From the NCBI GenBank assembly GCA_008015235.1, contig SSFF01000003.1:124001-188000 (forward strand): 64,000 bases of DNA, read 5' to 3'. The number at the start of each line of letters is the position of its first letter. Position 1 is the first letter of the stretch. The position numbers and the translations under genes were made by a program. Below, in pieces: positions 37,805 through 47,824 of this stretch. The notes below the pieces were generated by a model, which saw only the letters and a program-made list of their open reading frames with translations, was not told the origin of the DNA and searched no databases. The stretch is from Rhodoferax sp. GTDB taxonomy: Bacteria > Pseudomonadota > Gammaproteobacteria > Burkholderiales > Burkholderiaceae_C.

Positions 37805-38053
37805 TCAAGCTGCAACAGCGTTGACCTGAATGCAGCGTGCCTCGACCAAGCGCAAGGCCAGCAAGGTGTCGCCCACCTGCACGGCCAAGGGCTCCTTCCC
37901 CCCCGGTCCACGGCGCAGCACCTGCACCGGCTCGCCTTCAATGAAGCCCAACTCTGCCAAGCGACGCAAGGTCGCGGGCCCCACTGCACTGCCACCACTG
38001 CTCAGTGCGCACACACTGGAACGTGCGCCATTGGGAAGATCCGAGAGATTCAT
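37805..38053 (-). CDS. feoA: Ferrous iron transport protein FeoA
   Basis: 82 aa SH3-like protein needed for FeoB activity. Sequence from MNLSDLPNGARSSV through RLAELGFIEGEPVQVLRRGPGG is typical. The ATG at 38053 is chosen; an in-frame ATG at 38122 lies inside the Fur box and would lack the normal start. Operon feoA-feoB-small Cys-rich protein. Confidence 0.93.
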   Translation of the reverse strand: MNLSDLPNGARSSVCALSSGGSAVGPATLRRLAELGFIEGEPVQVLRRGPGGKEPLAVQVGDTLLALRLVEARCIQVNAVAA

Positions 38054-38101
38054 GCAACACCACACATTCTTTGAAATGGCAGTATTGGACCACAAATTCA
38101 T

Positions 38102-38126
38102 GCAAATGCGAACCACTCGCATTTGC
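38102..38126 (-). promoter_or_regulatory. Fur box upstream of feoA
   Basis: Perfect 10-bp inverted repeat GCAAATGCGA (38102-38111) and TCGCATTTGC (38117-38126) with a 5-nt spacer, 48 nt upstream of the feoA ATG. Its AATGCGA/TCGCATT core resembles Fur boxes of proteobacteria, and it fronts ferrous iron uptake genes. Fur-Fe2+ repression is the expected control. Confidence 0.72.
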
Positions 38127-38149
38127 GATAGATCAATTCCAGCGCAAAA

Positions 38150-41100
38150 TCACTCGAACACCAGGGTCGCCTGACCATCCACGGCCAACCCCCGCCACTG
38201 TGCCAGTGCGGCATCGGTGGGATAGAAGCGCACCTGATCGGCCAGCTGGATCTCGGCTCGTGCACCCTGGCAAGGTGCACCCTGGCAAGGTGCATCCGCC
38301 GGTGCATCGGTCACGTGCGATTCCAGCGCGATCCGAATGCCCACGCCCTGTACCGTGTCCCCGTACTCGGTCTGAATCCGGCGGGCCGGAAACTCCCGCA
38401 GCAGCCGTGTAATGTGTGCTGCCACATCGGCACTGCGCAAAGTTTCGGAGCGCAGCGGCACGCGCAGGAAGCGGCCAAAGCGGCATCGTGCGGTTTCCAG
38501 GTCGAATACCTCTTTCACTGTCAGCAGCAGGCCGCCCGAAAACCGGTCCTCGCGCACCTGCCCCATGACGAGGATGAGGGCATCATCCTTGAGCAAGTCC
38601 TTGTGCGCAGTCATCAGCCCCTCGTCGACACGGGCATCGATGGCACCCGACTTGTCGTCGAGCTTGAAAAAGCCCATCTTGCCGCGTTGGCCATTGATGA
38701 CACGGAAATCGCTGACGATGCCCGCCAGCAACTGGGGCTCGCGCGTGTCCAAGGGGTCACTGATGGGCCGCTTGGCAAAACGGCGCACCTCGGTCACGAC
38801 TTCGTCGAACAGGTGGCCGGACAGGTAGAAGCCCAGGGCAGTCTTCTCGTAGGTTAGGCGTTCTTTCACGCCCCAAGGCAGCACGTTGGCCAGGTCGGGT
38901 TCGCGCGTGCTGGAGCCATGGTCGTCATCGCCCATCATGTCAAACAGTCCACCCTGGTTGGCGTTGGCCGCCACGGTAGCGCCAAACTCGAAGGCCGTGT
39001 CCAGCGAGGCCAGCAAGGCGGCGCGGTTGAGCTGCAAGGTATCGAAGGCACCGGCCTTGATGAGCGCTTCCACCGTGCGCTTGTTGATGCGCGAACGGTC
39101 CACGCGCACGCAGAAATCGAACAGGCTGGTGAACGGCCCTTTCACGTCTCCCGAAGGCCCCGCACCGCGCCCTTCGCGCGCCGCCACGATGGCATCGATG
39201 GCCTGCTGCCCCGTGCCCTTGATGGCGCCCAGGCCGTAGCGGATCTGGGTGTTGGAAATGGGCTCGAAACGGTAGACGCCGTGATTGATGTGCGGCGGCT
39301 CAAAGCTGATGCCCATCTTCTGCGCGTCCTCGAACAAAACCTTCAACTTGTCGGTGTCGTCCATCTCCACAGTCATGTTGGCGCAGAAGAACTCGGCCGT
39401 GTAGTGCACCTTGATCCAGGCCGTGTGGTAGGCCAGCAGCGAGTAGGCAGCGGCGTGCGACTTGTTGAAGCCGTAGCCCGCAAACTTCTCCATCAGGTCG
39501 AACACCTCATCGGCCTTTTCCTGCGGAATGCCATGGGTCTTGAGCGCACCGGCGCGGAAGATGTCACGGTGCTGGTCCATCTCCTCTTTTTTCTTTTTGC
39601 CCATGGCGCGACGCAGCAAGTCGGCGCCGCCCAGTGAATAGCCGCCCAAAATCTGGGCGGTCTGCATCACCTGCTCCTGGTAGACCATGATGCCATAGGT
39701 CTCGCTCAGCATCTCGGCCACGGCCGGGTGCGGGTACTCCACCACCTCGCGCCCGTGCTTGCGCGCCACGAAGCTCGGGATCAGGTCCATGGGACCGGGG
39801 CGGTACAAGGCGTTGAGCGCAATCAGGTCTTCAAGGCGGCTGGGCTTGGCGTCCTTGAGCATGCGCTGCATGCCGGTACTTTCAAACTGGAAAACCGACT
39901 CGGTCTTGCCTTCGGAAAACAGCTGGTAGACCTTGGGGTCGTCCAGCGGCAGCTTCTCGTAGGCGAAGTTCTCCTGACCCTTGTGCCGCTTCATGATGAA
40001 TTCGCGCGCGATTTCCAGGATGGTCAGCGTGGCCAGCCCCAGGAAGTCGAACTTCACCAGGCCGATGGCCTCCACGTCGTCCTTGTCGTACTGGCTCACG
40101 GCCGAATCGGAACCAGGCTGCTGGTACAAGGGGCAGAAGTCAGTGAGCTTGCCCGGCGCAATCAGCACGCCCCCGGCATGCATGCCGATGTTGCGCGTCA
40201 TGCCTTCCAGCTTGCGTGCCAGATCCAGCAAGGTCTTGACGTCTTCCTCGTTGGCCTCGCGCTCGGCCAGTATCGGCTCGGCTTCCGTGGCATAGACATA
40301 CTTATCGCTCTTCGTGCCGTCAGTGGGCGGCAGTTGCAGTGTGACGTTGGTGCCGGGCTTGTTCGGAATAAGTTTGCTGATGCCATCGCAAAAGCCGTAG
40401 CTCATGTCCAGCACCCGGCCCACGTCGCGCACCACACCGCGCGCGGCCATTGTGCCGAAGGTGGCAATCTGGCTCACGGCGTCCTTGCCGTACTTTTCCT
40501 TCACATAGTCAATCACGCGGTCGCGGTTGCCCTGGCAGAAGTCGATGTCGAAGTCGGGCATGGACACCCGCTCGGGGTTCAGGAAGCGCTCGAACAGCAG
40601 CTTGTAGCGAATCGGATCCAGGTCGGTAATCTTGAGTGCATAGGCCACCAGCGAGCCCGCACCCGAGCCACGCCCCGGCCCCACCGGGCAGCCATTGTTC
40701 TTGGCCCAGTTGATGAAGTCCCCCACGATCAGGAAGTAGCCAGGAAAACCCATCTTCAAAATGGTGCCCAGCTCAAACTCCAGACGCTCCACGTACTCGG
40801 GCATGCGGCTTTCGCGCTCCACCGGGTCGGGGTACAGGTGCGCCATGCGCTCCTTCAAGCCCTCGTGCGAGGCATAGCGGAAATAGTCTTCGGGGCTGAG
40901 CTTTTGGCCGTTGACCTCGGGCGTGGGAAAGTCCGGCAGCTGCGGCTTACCCAGCACCAGCGTCAGACTGCAGCGCTTGGCAATTTCCAGCGTATTGGCC
41001 AGTGCCGAGGGCACATCGGCAAACAGGGCCTGCATCTGTTCGGCAGTCTTGAAATACTGCTCGCGCGTGTACTTGCGCACGCGACGCGGGTTGGCCAGCA

Positions 41101-41761
41101 GCTCGCCGTCGGCAATGCAGACCCGCGCCTCGTGGGCTTCGAAGTCATCGGCCTCGGTAAACTGGATTGCGTGCGTGGCCACCACCGGCAGCTTCATGCG
41201 CGCCGCCAACTGCACCGCCGCGCGCACATGGGTTTCGTCGTCCGCCCGACCACAGCGCTGCAACTCGATGTAAAAGCGGTGCACAAATATGCCCGACAAG
41301 GTGAATGCCGCTTCGCGCGCGCGTTCCATGTCGCCCTGCACCAGGGCCTGGCCGACGGGGCCGGCCTGAGCGCCCGACAGCGCGATCAGCCCCTCATTGA
41401 GTTCGCGCAGCCAATCCAGGGTGACAAAGGCCTGCGCCTTATTGCCGTTCTGGGTCCAGGCGCGCGCCAACAGTTCGGACAGGTTGAGGTAGCCCTGCTT
41501 GCTTTGCACCAGCAACAGCATGCGGCTGTGGCTGCCCTCTTCCTGGCCTATGCCATCCACCCACACTTCGGCCCCGATGATGGGTTTGACCCCCTGCTTG
41601 CGCCCTTCCTTGTAGAACTTGAGGGCGCCGAACAGGTTGGAAAGGTCGGTAATGGCCATGGCCGGCTGGCCATCTTTGGCCGCAGCCTTCACGATATCGT
41701 CAATGCGTGTGGTTCCGTCAACAACGGAAAATTCGGTGTGCAGGCGCAGGTGTACAAACAT
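38150..41761 (-). CDS. dnaE: DNA polymerase III alpha subunit DnaE
   Basis: 1203 aa replicative polymerase. An N-terminal PHP domain (HLRLHTEFSVVDG, PAMAITDLSNLFGALKFY) is followed by the catalytic core with the Asp pair in PDFDIDFCQ and the third Asp in VKFDFLGLAT, then the OB-fold region. ATG at 41761 (MFVHLRLHTE) gives the normal start. A 15-bp perfect tandem repeat near the 3' end (38261-38290) encodes APCQG twice in a region before the C-terminal end. Confidence 0.97.
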   Translation of the reverse strand: MFVHLRLHTEFSVVDGTTRIDDIVKAAAKDGQPAMAITDLSNLFGALKFYKEGRKQGVKPIIGAEVWVDGIGQEEGSHSRMLLLVQSKQGYLNLSELLARAWTQNGNKAQAFVTLDWLRELNEGLIALSGAQAGPVGQALVQGDMERAREAAFTLSGIFVHRFYIELQRCGRADDETHVRAAVQLAARMKLPVVATHAIQFTEADDFEAHEARVCIADGELLANPRRVRKYTREQYFKTAEQMQALFADVPSALANTLEIAKRCSLTLVLGKPQLPDFPTPEVNGQKLSPEDYFRYASHEGLKERMAHLYPDPVERESRMPEYVERLEFELGTILKMGFPGYFLIVGDFINWAKNNGCPVGPGRGSGAGSLVAYALKITDLDPIRYKLLFERFLNPERVSMPDFDIDFCQGNRDRVIDYVKEKYGKDAVSQIATFGTMAARGVVRDVGRVLDMSYGFCDGISKLIPNKPGTNVTLQLPPTDGTKSDKYVYATEAEPILAEREANEEDVKTLLDLARKLEGMTRNIGMHAGGVLIAPGKLTDFCPLYQQPGSDSAVSQYDKDDVEAIGLVKFDFLGLATLTILEIAREFIMKRHKGQENFAYEKLPLDDPKVYQLFSEGKTESVFQFESTGMQRMLKDAKPSRLEDLIALNALYRPGPMDLIPSFVARKHGREVVEYPHPAVAEMLSETYGIMVYQEQVMQTAQILGGYSLGGADLLRRAMGKKKKEEMDQHRDIFRAGALKTHGIPQEKADEVFDLMEKFAGYGFNKSHAAAYSLLAYHTAWIKVHYTAEFFCANMTVEMDDTDKLKVLFEDAQKMGISFEPPHINHGVYRFEPISNTQIRYGLGAIKGTGQQAIDAIVAAREGRGAGPSGDVKGPFTSLFDFCVRVDRSRINKRTVEALIKAGAFDTLQLNRAALLASLDTAFEFGATVAANANQGGLFDMMGDDDHGSSTREPDLANVLPWGVKERLTYEKTALGFYLSGHLFDEVVTEVRRFAKRPISDPLDTREPQLLAGIVSDFRVINGQRGKMGFFKLDDKSGAIDARVDEGLMTAHKDLLKDDALILVMGQVREDRFSGGLLLTVKEVFDLETARCRFGRFLRVPLRSETLRSADVAAHITRLLREFPARRIQTEYGDTVQGVGIRIALESHVTDAPADAPCQGAPCQGARAEIQLADQVRFYPTDAALAQWRGLAVDGQATLVFE
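38261..38290 (-). repeat. 15-bp tandem repeat in dnaE
   Basis: Two exact copies of TGCACCCTGGCAAGG, with a third partial unit (TGCA). It keeps the frame and adds the repeated pentapeptide APCQG to DnaE near its C-terminus. Such a unit can change copy number by slippage. Confidence 0.75.
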
Positions 41762-41908
41762 GCGGAGATTGTAGGATTGAACCCACGTCCACCGGCACCG
41801 ATGCGGCCCCGCCATTGGGGACTGCTGCCCGGCCATCCTGGCAGTCGCCACATCGAGTCAGGTAGAGTATCGTGGCACGCAATCTGCAGACCCATAGCTC
41901 ACCGTTCC

Positions 41909-42328
41909 ATGTCCCAGTCCCAGTTTCGGCCCCACGGTCACGCTTACATCGCAGTCGATGGGCAGGTGCTGACCGTGCACATGCATGGCGACTGGAATCA
42001 GGAAATGCGCACAGAAACCGCCCAGCAGATGACGCAACATGTCCCGAAACTACAGGAAACGGGTCCCTGGGCAATCGTCAATGTGCTGCATGACACCCTT
42101 ATCTTCGACGAGTCCATCTACATGCAGACCCGTCAAAGCTACGCGCAACGCCCACCACACTCCCGCCTGTGCGCAGTCGCCTTCGTCATAGGACCCAATG
42201 CACAAGGGGCCGGGCTGCTGCGGCACCGCTTTGAAGGTCTGTTGCAGGACATACTGCCAGCCCAGGTTTTTGCCGACGAGACCCAGGCAGCGCAATGGGC
42301 ACAGCAGCAGATTACCCAGACCCGCTGA
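41909..42328 (+). CDS. Uncharacterised protein, possibly STAS/SpoIIAA-like
   Basis: 139 aa from ATG 41909, soluble, with no signal sequence. The central stretch GHAYIAVDGQVLTVHMHGDW followed by MTQHVPKLQETGPWAIVNVLHDTL resembles STAS-type beta-alpha folds, but I cannot assign it securely. It starts 147 nt from the divergent dnaE and precedes a phosphorelay cluster by 167 nt. The intervening segment has no gene but does contain an inverted repeat, CTAGGCGCTCA/TGAGCGTTAG. Real-gene support: codon use, correct termination and full-length open frame. Confidence 0.6.
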   Translation: MSQSQFRPHGHAYIAVDGQVLTVHMHGDWNQEMRTETAQQMTQHVPKLQETGPWAIVNVLHDTLIFDESIYMQTRQSYAQRPPHSRLCAVAFVIGPNAQGAGLLRHRFEGLLQDILPAQVFADETQAAQWAQQQITQTR

Positions 42329-42495
42329 AACCGTGCTGAACTGCATCGCAGCGCAATGGGAATGGATGCCGACCAATCCCGAAAGTCGCCCACTCCCCCT
42401 TATGATGAAATGCTGCGACAGACAGCGGCCAAGCCATGGGGCCTAGGCGCTCACTGTCTGAGCGTTAGGCAGCACGACGACCCAAGGAGGGCGGG

Positions 42496-44133
42496 ATGGA
42501 TACCGAATTGAACATTCTTGTGGTCGACGACATGGAAGGCATACGTCGCCTGCTCTCCAACAGCCTGCACCAGATGGGTTTCAAGTCCGTGCTGACCGCA
42601 AGCCATGGGGTCGAAGCCCTGCGCATGGTCCAGAACCACCGCGTTGACTTGGTCATCACCGACTGGAACATGCCACACATGAATGGCTTGGCACTTCTCA
42701 AGGCAATCCGAGCCTTGCCGGAAAAGTCGCACATTCCCGTGCTCATGATGACCGCCGAGGGCGAAAAGCACCAGGTGCAGCTCGCCATGCAGGCTGGTGT
42801 ATCGGGCTACATGCTCAAACCATTTACCACGGGCGCCCTGGAATCCAAGCTGCGCAAGATCCTGACCCGTACTCCCACCGAGGTTGCCGGCCCGTCTGCG
42901 CCACCACCGGTGCTGATCCCCGTGCACAAACGCGCCAGCCCAGTTCCACTGGTTCCGACCGAAACAGTGCCGGAACGCGCCACGATCCTGGCCGTTGATG
43001 ACATTGCCGACAACCTCGATGTCCTTGTCGCGGCTCTTGGCGACCAGTACACCATCAAGGTCGCCAGCAGCGGCGAGCGGGCACTGAAGATTCTGGCTGC
43101 AGGCAAGTACCCGGACTTGATATTGTTGGATGTAATGATGCCGCAAATGGATGGCTACGAAGTCTGCCGCCTCATCAAGGCCGACCCTGCTACCCGCGAC
43201 ATTCCTGTGATCTTCCTGACCGCAATGCACGAGGCCGTGGACGTAACGCGCGGCTTTGCCGCTGGCGCGGTCGACTTTGTGACCAAGCCAGCGGACCAGG
43301 CCATTCTGCAGGCTCGCATCGAAACACACCTGCGGCTACGCCGAACCGTCAACGAGCTGCAACGCAACCGTATCGCACTGATCGAGCAGAACGCGGTGCT
43401 GGAGGAAAACGCCCGGTTGCGGGATGAGTTCGAACGCATCGCCCAGCACGACCTCAAAAGCCCGGTGGCGGGCATTGTCAGCTTTGCGGCGTCCCTGCTC
43501 GACGATGCCAGCGTGGCCGAATCGCACAAGGACATCCTGCGCTACGTGGAGCAAAGCGGTCGCCGCGTGCTGGACATGATCAACATGTCGCTGGACCTGT
43601 ACAAGATGGAACGCGGCATCTACCAGTATGAGCCTTCCTCGGTCAACGTGGTTCAGGTAGTGCACAGCATCGTCGGCGAAATGGCCTCGGAACTGGGCTC
43701 ACGCAACATCGAGGTGCAGTATCGGTACCAGCATCAACCAAGCGATGCACCCGCGCCGGTCCAGGTCCTGGCCGATGAGACACTGTGCTTCTCCATGTTC
43801 TACAACCTGTTGCGCAACAGCCTGGAAGCAGCCCGGGAGGGCACTGTCATCCAGGTGGACTTTGTTCCCAACGACAGCAACGTGCAGACAATCATTGCCA
43901 ACGATGGTGCCGTCCCCCCCGACATGAGAGACCGCTTCTTCGACAAGTTCGCCACGTCCGGCAAGGACCATGGCACCGGACTGGGCACCTTTTCCGCCTT
44001 ACTGATCGCACGCACCCAAGGGGGCGACATCCAGATGCGAACTTCCGACGACGACGCCAGCACCACCGTGACAGTGACCCTGCCCTACGGGCTGCAGGCC
44101 GAAATTGTCCGCCCTTCCCTCGCCAAGGACTGA
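42496..44133 (+). CDS. Soluble histidine kinase with two N-terminal receiver domains
   Basis: 545 aa, no membrane span. Receiver 1 (about 1-125) has Asp56 (LVITDWNMP) and Lys in YMLKPF. Receiver 2 (about 162-282) has Asp212 (LILLDVMMP) and Lys in FVTKPA. The kinase part has an H-box FERIAQHDLKSPVAGI with His318, an N-box NLLRNSLEAARE and a G-box HGTGLGTFSALLIA. AAGGAGGG lies 6 nt before the ATG. It is followed 7 nt later by a large hybrid kinase, so the three genes 42496-48889 form one operon. Such REC-REC-kinase proteins often integrate upstream kinase signals. Confidence 0.88.
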   Translation: MDTELNILVVDDMEGIRRLLSNSLHQMGFKSVLTASHGVEALRMVQNHRVDLVITDWNMPHMNGLALLKAIRALPEKSHIPVLMMTAEGEKHQVQLAMQAGVSGYMLKPFTTGALESKLRKILTRTPTEVAGPSAPPPVLIPVHKRASPVPLVPTETVPERATILAVDDIADNLDVLVAALGDQYTIKVASSGERALKILAAGKYPDLILLDVMMPQMDGYEVCRLIKADPATRDIPVIFLTAMHEAVDVTRGFAAGAVDFVTKPADQAILQARIETHLRLRRTVNELQRNRIALIEQNAVLEENARLRDEFERIAQHDLKSPVAGIVSFAASLLDDASVAESHKDILRYVEQSGRRVLDMINMSLDLYKMERGIYQYEPSSVNVVQVVHSIVGEMASELGSRNIEVQYRYQHQPSDAPAPVQVLADETLCFSMFYNLLRNSLEAAREGTVIQVDFVPNDSNVQTIIANDGAVPPDMRDRFFDKFATSGKDHGTGLGTFSALLIARTQGGDIQMRTSDDDASTTVTVTLPYGLQAEIVRPSLAKD

Positions 44134-44140
44134 GAACTAC

Positions 44141-47100
44141 ATGTCACTTCCAATGACCGAACCCGAAGTACTGAACCGCGCCATGACCCTGGTGGCCGGC
44201 CTGGGCGGCCTGGGCTGGCTGTTCTACGGCTGGAAGTTCCAGTTCTCGAAGAAGGCCGCTGTCCAATTCGGCATTGCCAACATCTTGCTGGTGCTGAGTG
44301 ACATGCTGGCCGTGGTGCAGTCCGGCCCCCAGATGGCGCTGCTGGCCTATTACCGCGAATTCAATGTCTCCGACGTCATCACCATGGGGTGCGTCATGCT
44401 GTTTCGATCCGGCATGCTCGATCTGTACGATCGCCCCTGCTCCAGCGCCCGGATGATCGGCTCGGTTGCCGGCGCCTCTGTACTGGCCATGCTCGTGGCC
44501 CACTGGACAGGCTTGCAAACCGTCGCCTTGATCATTGTCCTGCTGGCGACCAGCTGGCTGGCCCTGTTGGCCTGCCTGGAAAGCTACCGTTTTCTTTGCA
44601 GCACCTACAACCGTGGCATGGCCGCAGCACTGGTCTGGCCGGTCGGTGCAGCCGGTGTGCTGTTCCTGTTTCGGGCCTTCGACGACCTGCAGGTGCTGCT
44701 GCAGTACGGTGGGCACATGGAAATGTCAGTCAAGGAGCGCCATTTCTCCGTCTACCTGTGGCTGCAACTGCTGGTACTGGTACTGGTCAATGCCTCCCTG
44801 ATCGGACAGGCACTCAACTCCCTGATCAAACGCCTCAATGACCAGTCGGCACGCCTTCAGCACATTCTGGACACCGCGCCGGTGGGGGTTTCGGTGATCT
44901 CCAATGGGGTAATCCAGTTCGCCAATCCGCGCATGTCCGAGTTGGTCCACTCCAAGGTCGGTGACAAGGCAACGGCCGCGCTGGTACACCCGGATACCGA
45001 GCGCGTCATCGAAGCGCAGATCGCCAGTCGCGAGACCGTGCGTGATCTGGAAGTCCAGATGTACTGCCCCAACCACACGGTGCGCGATGTACTCGTTACC
45101 TACATGCCCACCCAGCACAATGGTGCGCCCGGCACCCTGAGCTGGATGGTTGACATCACCGATCGCAAGAAGAACGAACTGGCCGTGCAGCAGGCCAGCG
45201 ACGAACTCAATGCCATCTTCGAGGCTGCCACCATGGGCATTGTGCTGATCAAGAAGTGGCGCATCATCCGCGCCAACCACCACATGGAATCGCTCTTCGG
45301 CTGGACATCCGAGGAGCTGGTCGGCCAATCGCCACGCATCTGGTTCCTCGACCCCACGGACAATGGCAACGGACCGTACGAAGACATCATGCGGGGAGAC
45401 ATCCACAGCAGCACCCAGGAACTTCGGCGCAAGGACGGCAGCAGATTTTGGAGCCGTGTCAGCGGGGCAGCCATCGACAGCCGAGACCTGGAACGCGGCA
45501 CGGTCTGGATGTTCGACGATGTGACCGAAGAGCGCAAGGCGGCCGAGCTGATGCGCCGGGCCAAGGAACTTGCCGAAGATGCCACGCAGATGAAGTCCAA
45601 CTTCCTGGCCAACATGAGCCACGAAATCCGCACGCCCATGAACGCCATCATCGGCATGTCGCAGCTGGCCCTCAAGACCGAGCTTGCCCCCAAGCAACGC
45701 AATTACATCGAAAAGGTAGATGCCGCCGCACGCAACCTGCTGGGCATCATCAACGACATCCTGGATTTTTCCAAGATCGAGGCCGGCAAGCTGCAGTTCG
45801 AGCGCCGCGAGTTTTTCCTGGAAGACGTGCTGGAAAACCTGTCCGACCTGTCCGTCATCAAGGCCCAGGACAAGGGACTGGAGCTGCTGTTCGACATTGC
45901 ACCCGATGTGCCGACCGCCCTGGTGGGTGATTCGCTGCGCCTGAGCCAGGTCCTGCTCAACCTGGTGGGCAATGCCATCAAGTTCACCGAACACGGTGAA
46001 GTCACACTGGCGATCCGCGTCGAAACCAGTGCACAGACCGCCGAACCTGGACAGATCATGCTGCGCTTTGACGTCAGCGACACCGGCGTGGGCCTGAGCG
46101 AAGAGCAGCGTGACAAGCTCTTCAGCGCCTTCACCCAAGCCGACGCCTCAACCACCCGCCGCTACGGGGGCACCGGTCTCGGACTGACCATCAGCAAGCG
46201 CCTGGTCGAGTTGATGGACGGCGAGATCAGCGTGCGCAGCGTCGTGGGCGCAGGCAGTACCTTCAGCTTCAGCGCACGCTTTGCACTGCAGCCCACCCAG
46301 CGCGTGCGCCCCCCCGTCGAGGCGGACGTGGCCGGGCTGCGGGTGCTGGTGGTGGACGACAACGCCCGTGCCCGCGAAATCCTGCTGGCCATGCTGCAGA
46401 GCCAGAAGTTCGACGCGGTCGCCGTGTCCAGCGGGGCCGAGGCTCTGGCCAGCCTGGAGGAGGCACAGCGCCAGGGGCACCCCTTCGGCCTGGTACTCAT
46501 GGACTGGATGATGCCGAGCGAAGACGGCCTCAGCGCCATCAACCGCATACGGCAGGACCCCCTGCTGGTCCACACACCTGCCTTCGTGATGGTGACCGCG
46601 CACAGCCGTGACGAACTGCTGGAGCAGGCCGGAGCCACCCGCATCGATGGCGTGCTGCTCAAGCCGGTAGGTCCCTCGGCCCTGCTCGACAGCATCCTCT
46701 GTGCGCTGGGCAAGGAAGTCGTCAGCCATGGCCGCAGGCACCAACGCCAGGAAGCCAGCCTGGACGCCCTGCAAAAGGTGCGCGGCAGCTACCTGCTGCT
46801 GGTGGAAGACAACCCGGTCAACCAGGAACTTGCCCTGGAAGTGCTGCAAGAAGCTGGACTGCGCGTGGACGTCGCGCAGCACGGTGCCCAGGCCCTGGAA
46901 ATGGTGAAGCAACATCGCTACGACGGTGTCCTCATGGACTGCCAGATGCCGGTCATGGATGGATTCGAGGCTACCCGTCTGATCCGCGCCAACCCCGAAT
47001 GGGCAACATTACCGATACTGGCCATGACCGCCAACGCCATGAGCGGTGACCGCGAACTGTGCCTTGAGGCCGGAATGAACGACCACATTGGCAAGCCCAT

Positions 47101-47815
47101 CGACGTCGGCCAGCTGTTCTCCACCCTGGCGCAATGGGTCACGCCATCCGGCCAGGGGCCGCAGTCCGACAGCACCGCGCCCACGCCCAGCGCCAGCGAC
47201 ACATTGCCCGGCCCAATCACCGGGTTGGACCTGGCCCAGGCCATGCGCCGCATGGGGGGCAATGCGCAGCTCATCCGCAAGCTGCTGACCCGTTTTGTAC
47301 AAACCCAAAACCATGCGGCCCAGCGCATACGGTCGGCACTGGAAGCCCAGGACCTTCCCACCGCCGTACGGGAGGCGCACACGCTCAAAGGCCTGGCCGG
47401 CAACATTGGCGCAGGCCCCCTGGCCGAGCAGGCCCAAGACTTGGAGGCCCTGCTGCGCCAGGGCGAATCGGGCGCGGCACTGCAGGAGCTTGCGGTGCTG
47501 GCCATGCTGCTCGACGAGCTGGTAGCCGCCATCCACAGCGCCATGCCCATGGACAGCGAGCCGGCATCGGGGTCACCAGCGGCGGTCGACACCGACACAC
47601 TGGCCCAGGAGGTGCAGGAACTGGCCGCCCTGCTGGCCGACGACGATGCCCGCGCCGCCAAGCTGGTCGAACGGCTCGCGCCCGCGCTGCAGTCTATGGG
47701 TCAGGCCACGCTGTCGGGTCAGCTGCAAAAACAGGTCGCACGCTACGACTTTGAAGAAGGGCTGGACACACTGCGCACCCTGTGCAAGGCCCTGAACCTG
47801 CCACTTTCGCACTAA
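44141..47815 (+). CDS. Membrane hybrid sensor kinase (PAS, kinase, two receivers, HPt)
   Basis: 1224 aa. About six or seven membrane spans occupy residues 1-225. Two PAS-like domains follow (about 235-345 and 350-470, the second with VTEERKAAE). The kinase core has the H-box NFLANMSHEIRTPMNAIIG with His494 and ATPase motifs ending GGTGLGLTISKRLVELM. Receiver 1 (VLVVDDNARAREIL; LVLMDWMMP) and receiver 2 (LLLVEDNPVNQEL; GVLMDCQMP) lead to an HPt domain with its phospho-His in AHTLKGLAGNIG. A final helical part lacks a clear His. Start ATG 44141 avoids overlap with the previous gene. It probably passes phosphate to the HD-GYP response regulator 9 nt downstream. Confidence 0.9.
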   Translation: MSLPMTEPEVLNRAMTLVAGLGGLGWLFYGWKFQFSKKAAVQFGIANILLVLSDMLAVVQSGPQMALLAYYREFNVSDVITMGCVMLFRSGMLDLYDRPCSSARMIGSVAGASVLAMLVAHWTGLQTVALIIVLLATSWLALLACLESYRFLCSTYNRGMAAALVWPVGAAGVLFLFRAFDDLQVLLQYGGHMEMSVKERHFSVYLWLQLLVLVLVNASLIGQALNSLIKRLNDQSARLQHILDTAPVGVSVISNGVIQFANPRMSELVHSKVGDKATAALVHPDTERVIEAQIASRETVRDLEVQMYCPNHTVRDVLVTYMPTQHNGAPGTLSWMVDITDRKKNELAVQQASDELNAIFEAATMGIVLIKKWRIIRANHHMESLFGWTSEELVGQSPRIWFLDPTDNGNGPYEDIMRGDIHSSTQELRRKDGSRFWSRVSGAAIDSRDLERGTVWMFDDVTEERKAAELMRRAKELAEDATQMKSNFLANMSHEIRTPMNAIIGMSQLALKTELAPKQRNYIEKVDAAARNLLGIINDILDFSKIEAGKLQFERREFFLEDVLENLSDLSVIKAQDKGLELLFDIAPDVPTALVGDSLRLSQVLLNLVGNAIKFTEHGEVTLAIRVETSAQTAEPGQIMLRFDVSDTGVGLSEEQRDKLFSAFTQADASTTRRYGGTGLGLTISKRLVELMDGEISVRSVVGAGSTFSFSARFALQPTQRVRPPVEADVAGLRVLVVDDNARAREILLAMLQSQKFDAVAVSSGAEALASLEEAQRQGHPFGLVLMDWMMPSEDGLSAINRIRQDPLLVHTPAFVMVTAHSRDELLEQAGATRIDGVLLKPVGPSALLDSILCALGKEVVSHGRRHQRQEASLDALQKVRGSYLLLVEDNPVNQELALEVLQEAGLRVDVAQHGAQALEMVKQHRYDGVLMDCQMPVMDGFEATRLIRANPEWATLPILAMTANAMSGDRELCLEAGMNDHIGKPIDVGQLFSTLAQWVTPSGQGPQSDSTAPTPSASDTLPGPITGLDLAQAMRRMGGNAQLIRKLLTRFVQTQNHAAQRIRSALEAQDLPTAVREAHTLKGLAGNIGAGPLAEQAQDLEALLRQGESGAALQELAVLAMLLDELVAAIHSAMPMDSEPASGSPAAVDTDTLAQEVQELAALLADDDARAAKLVERLAPALQSMGQATLSGQLQKQVARYDFEEGLDTLRTLCKALNLPLSH

Positions 47816-47824
47816 AGGCTCACC

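Noticed and set aside
39728..41908. Very long plus-strand open frame opposite dnaE
   Set aside because: It is a shadow of dnaE. Only the part from ATG 41909 onward, beyond dnaE, is kept as a real gene.
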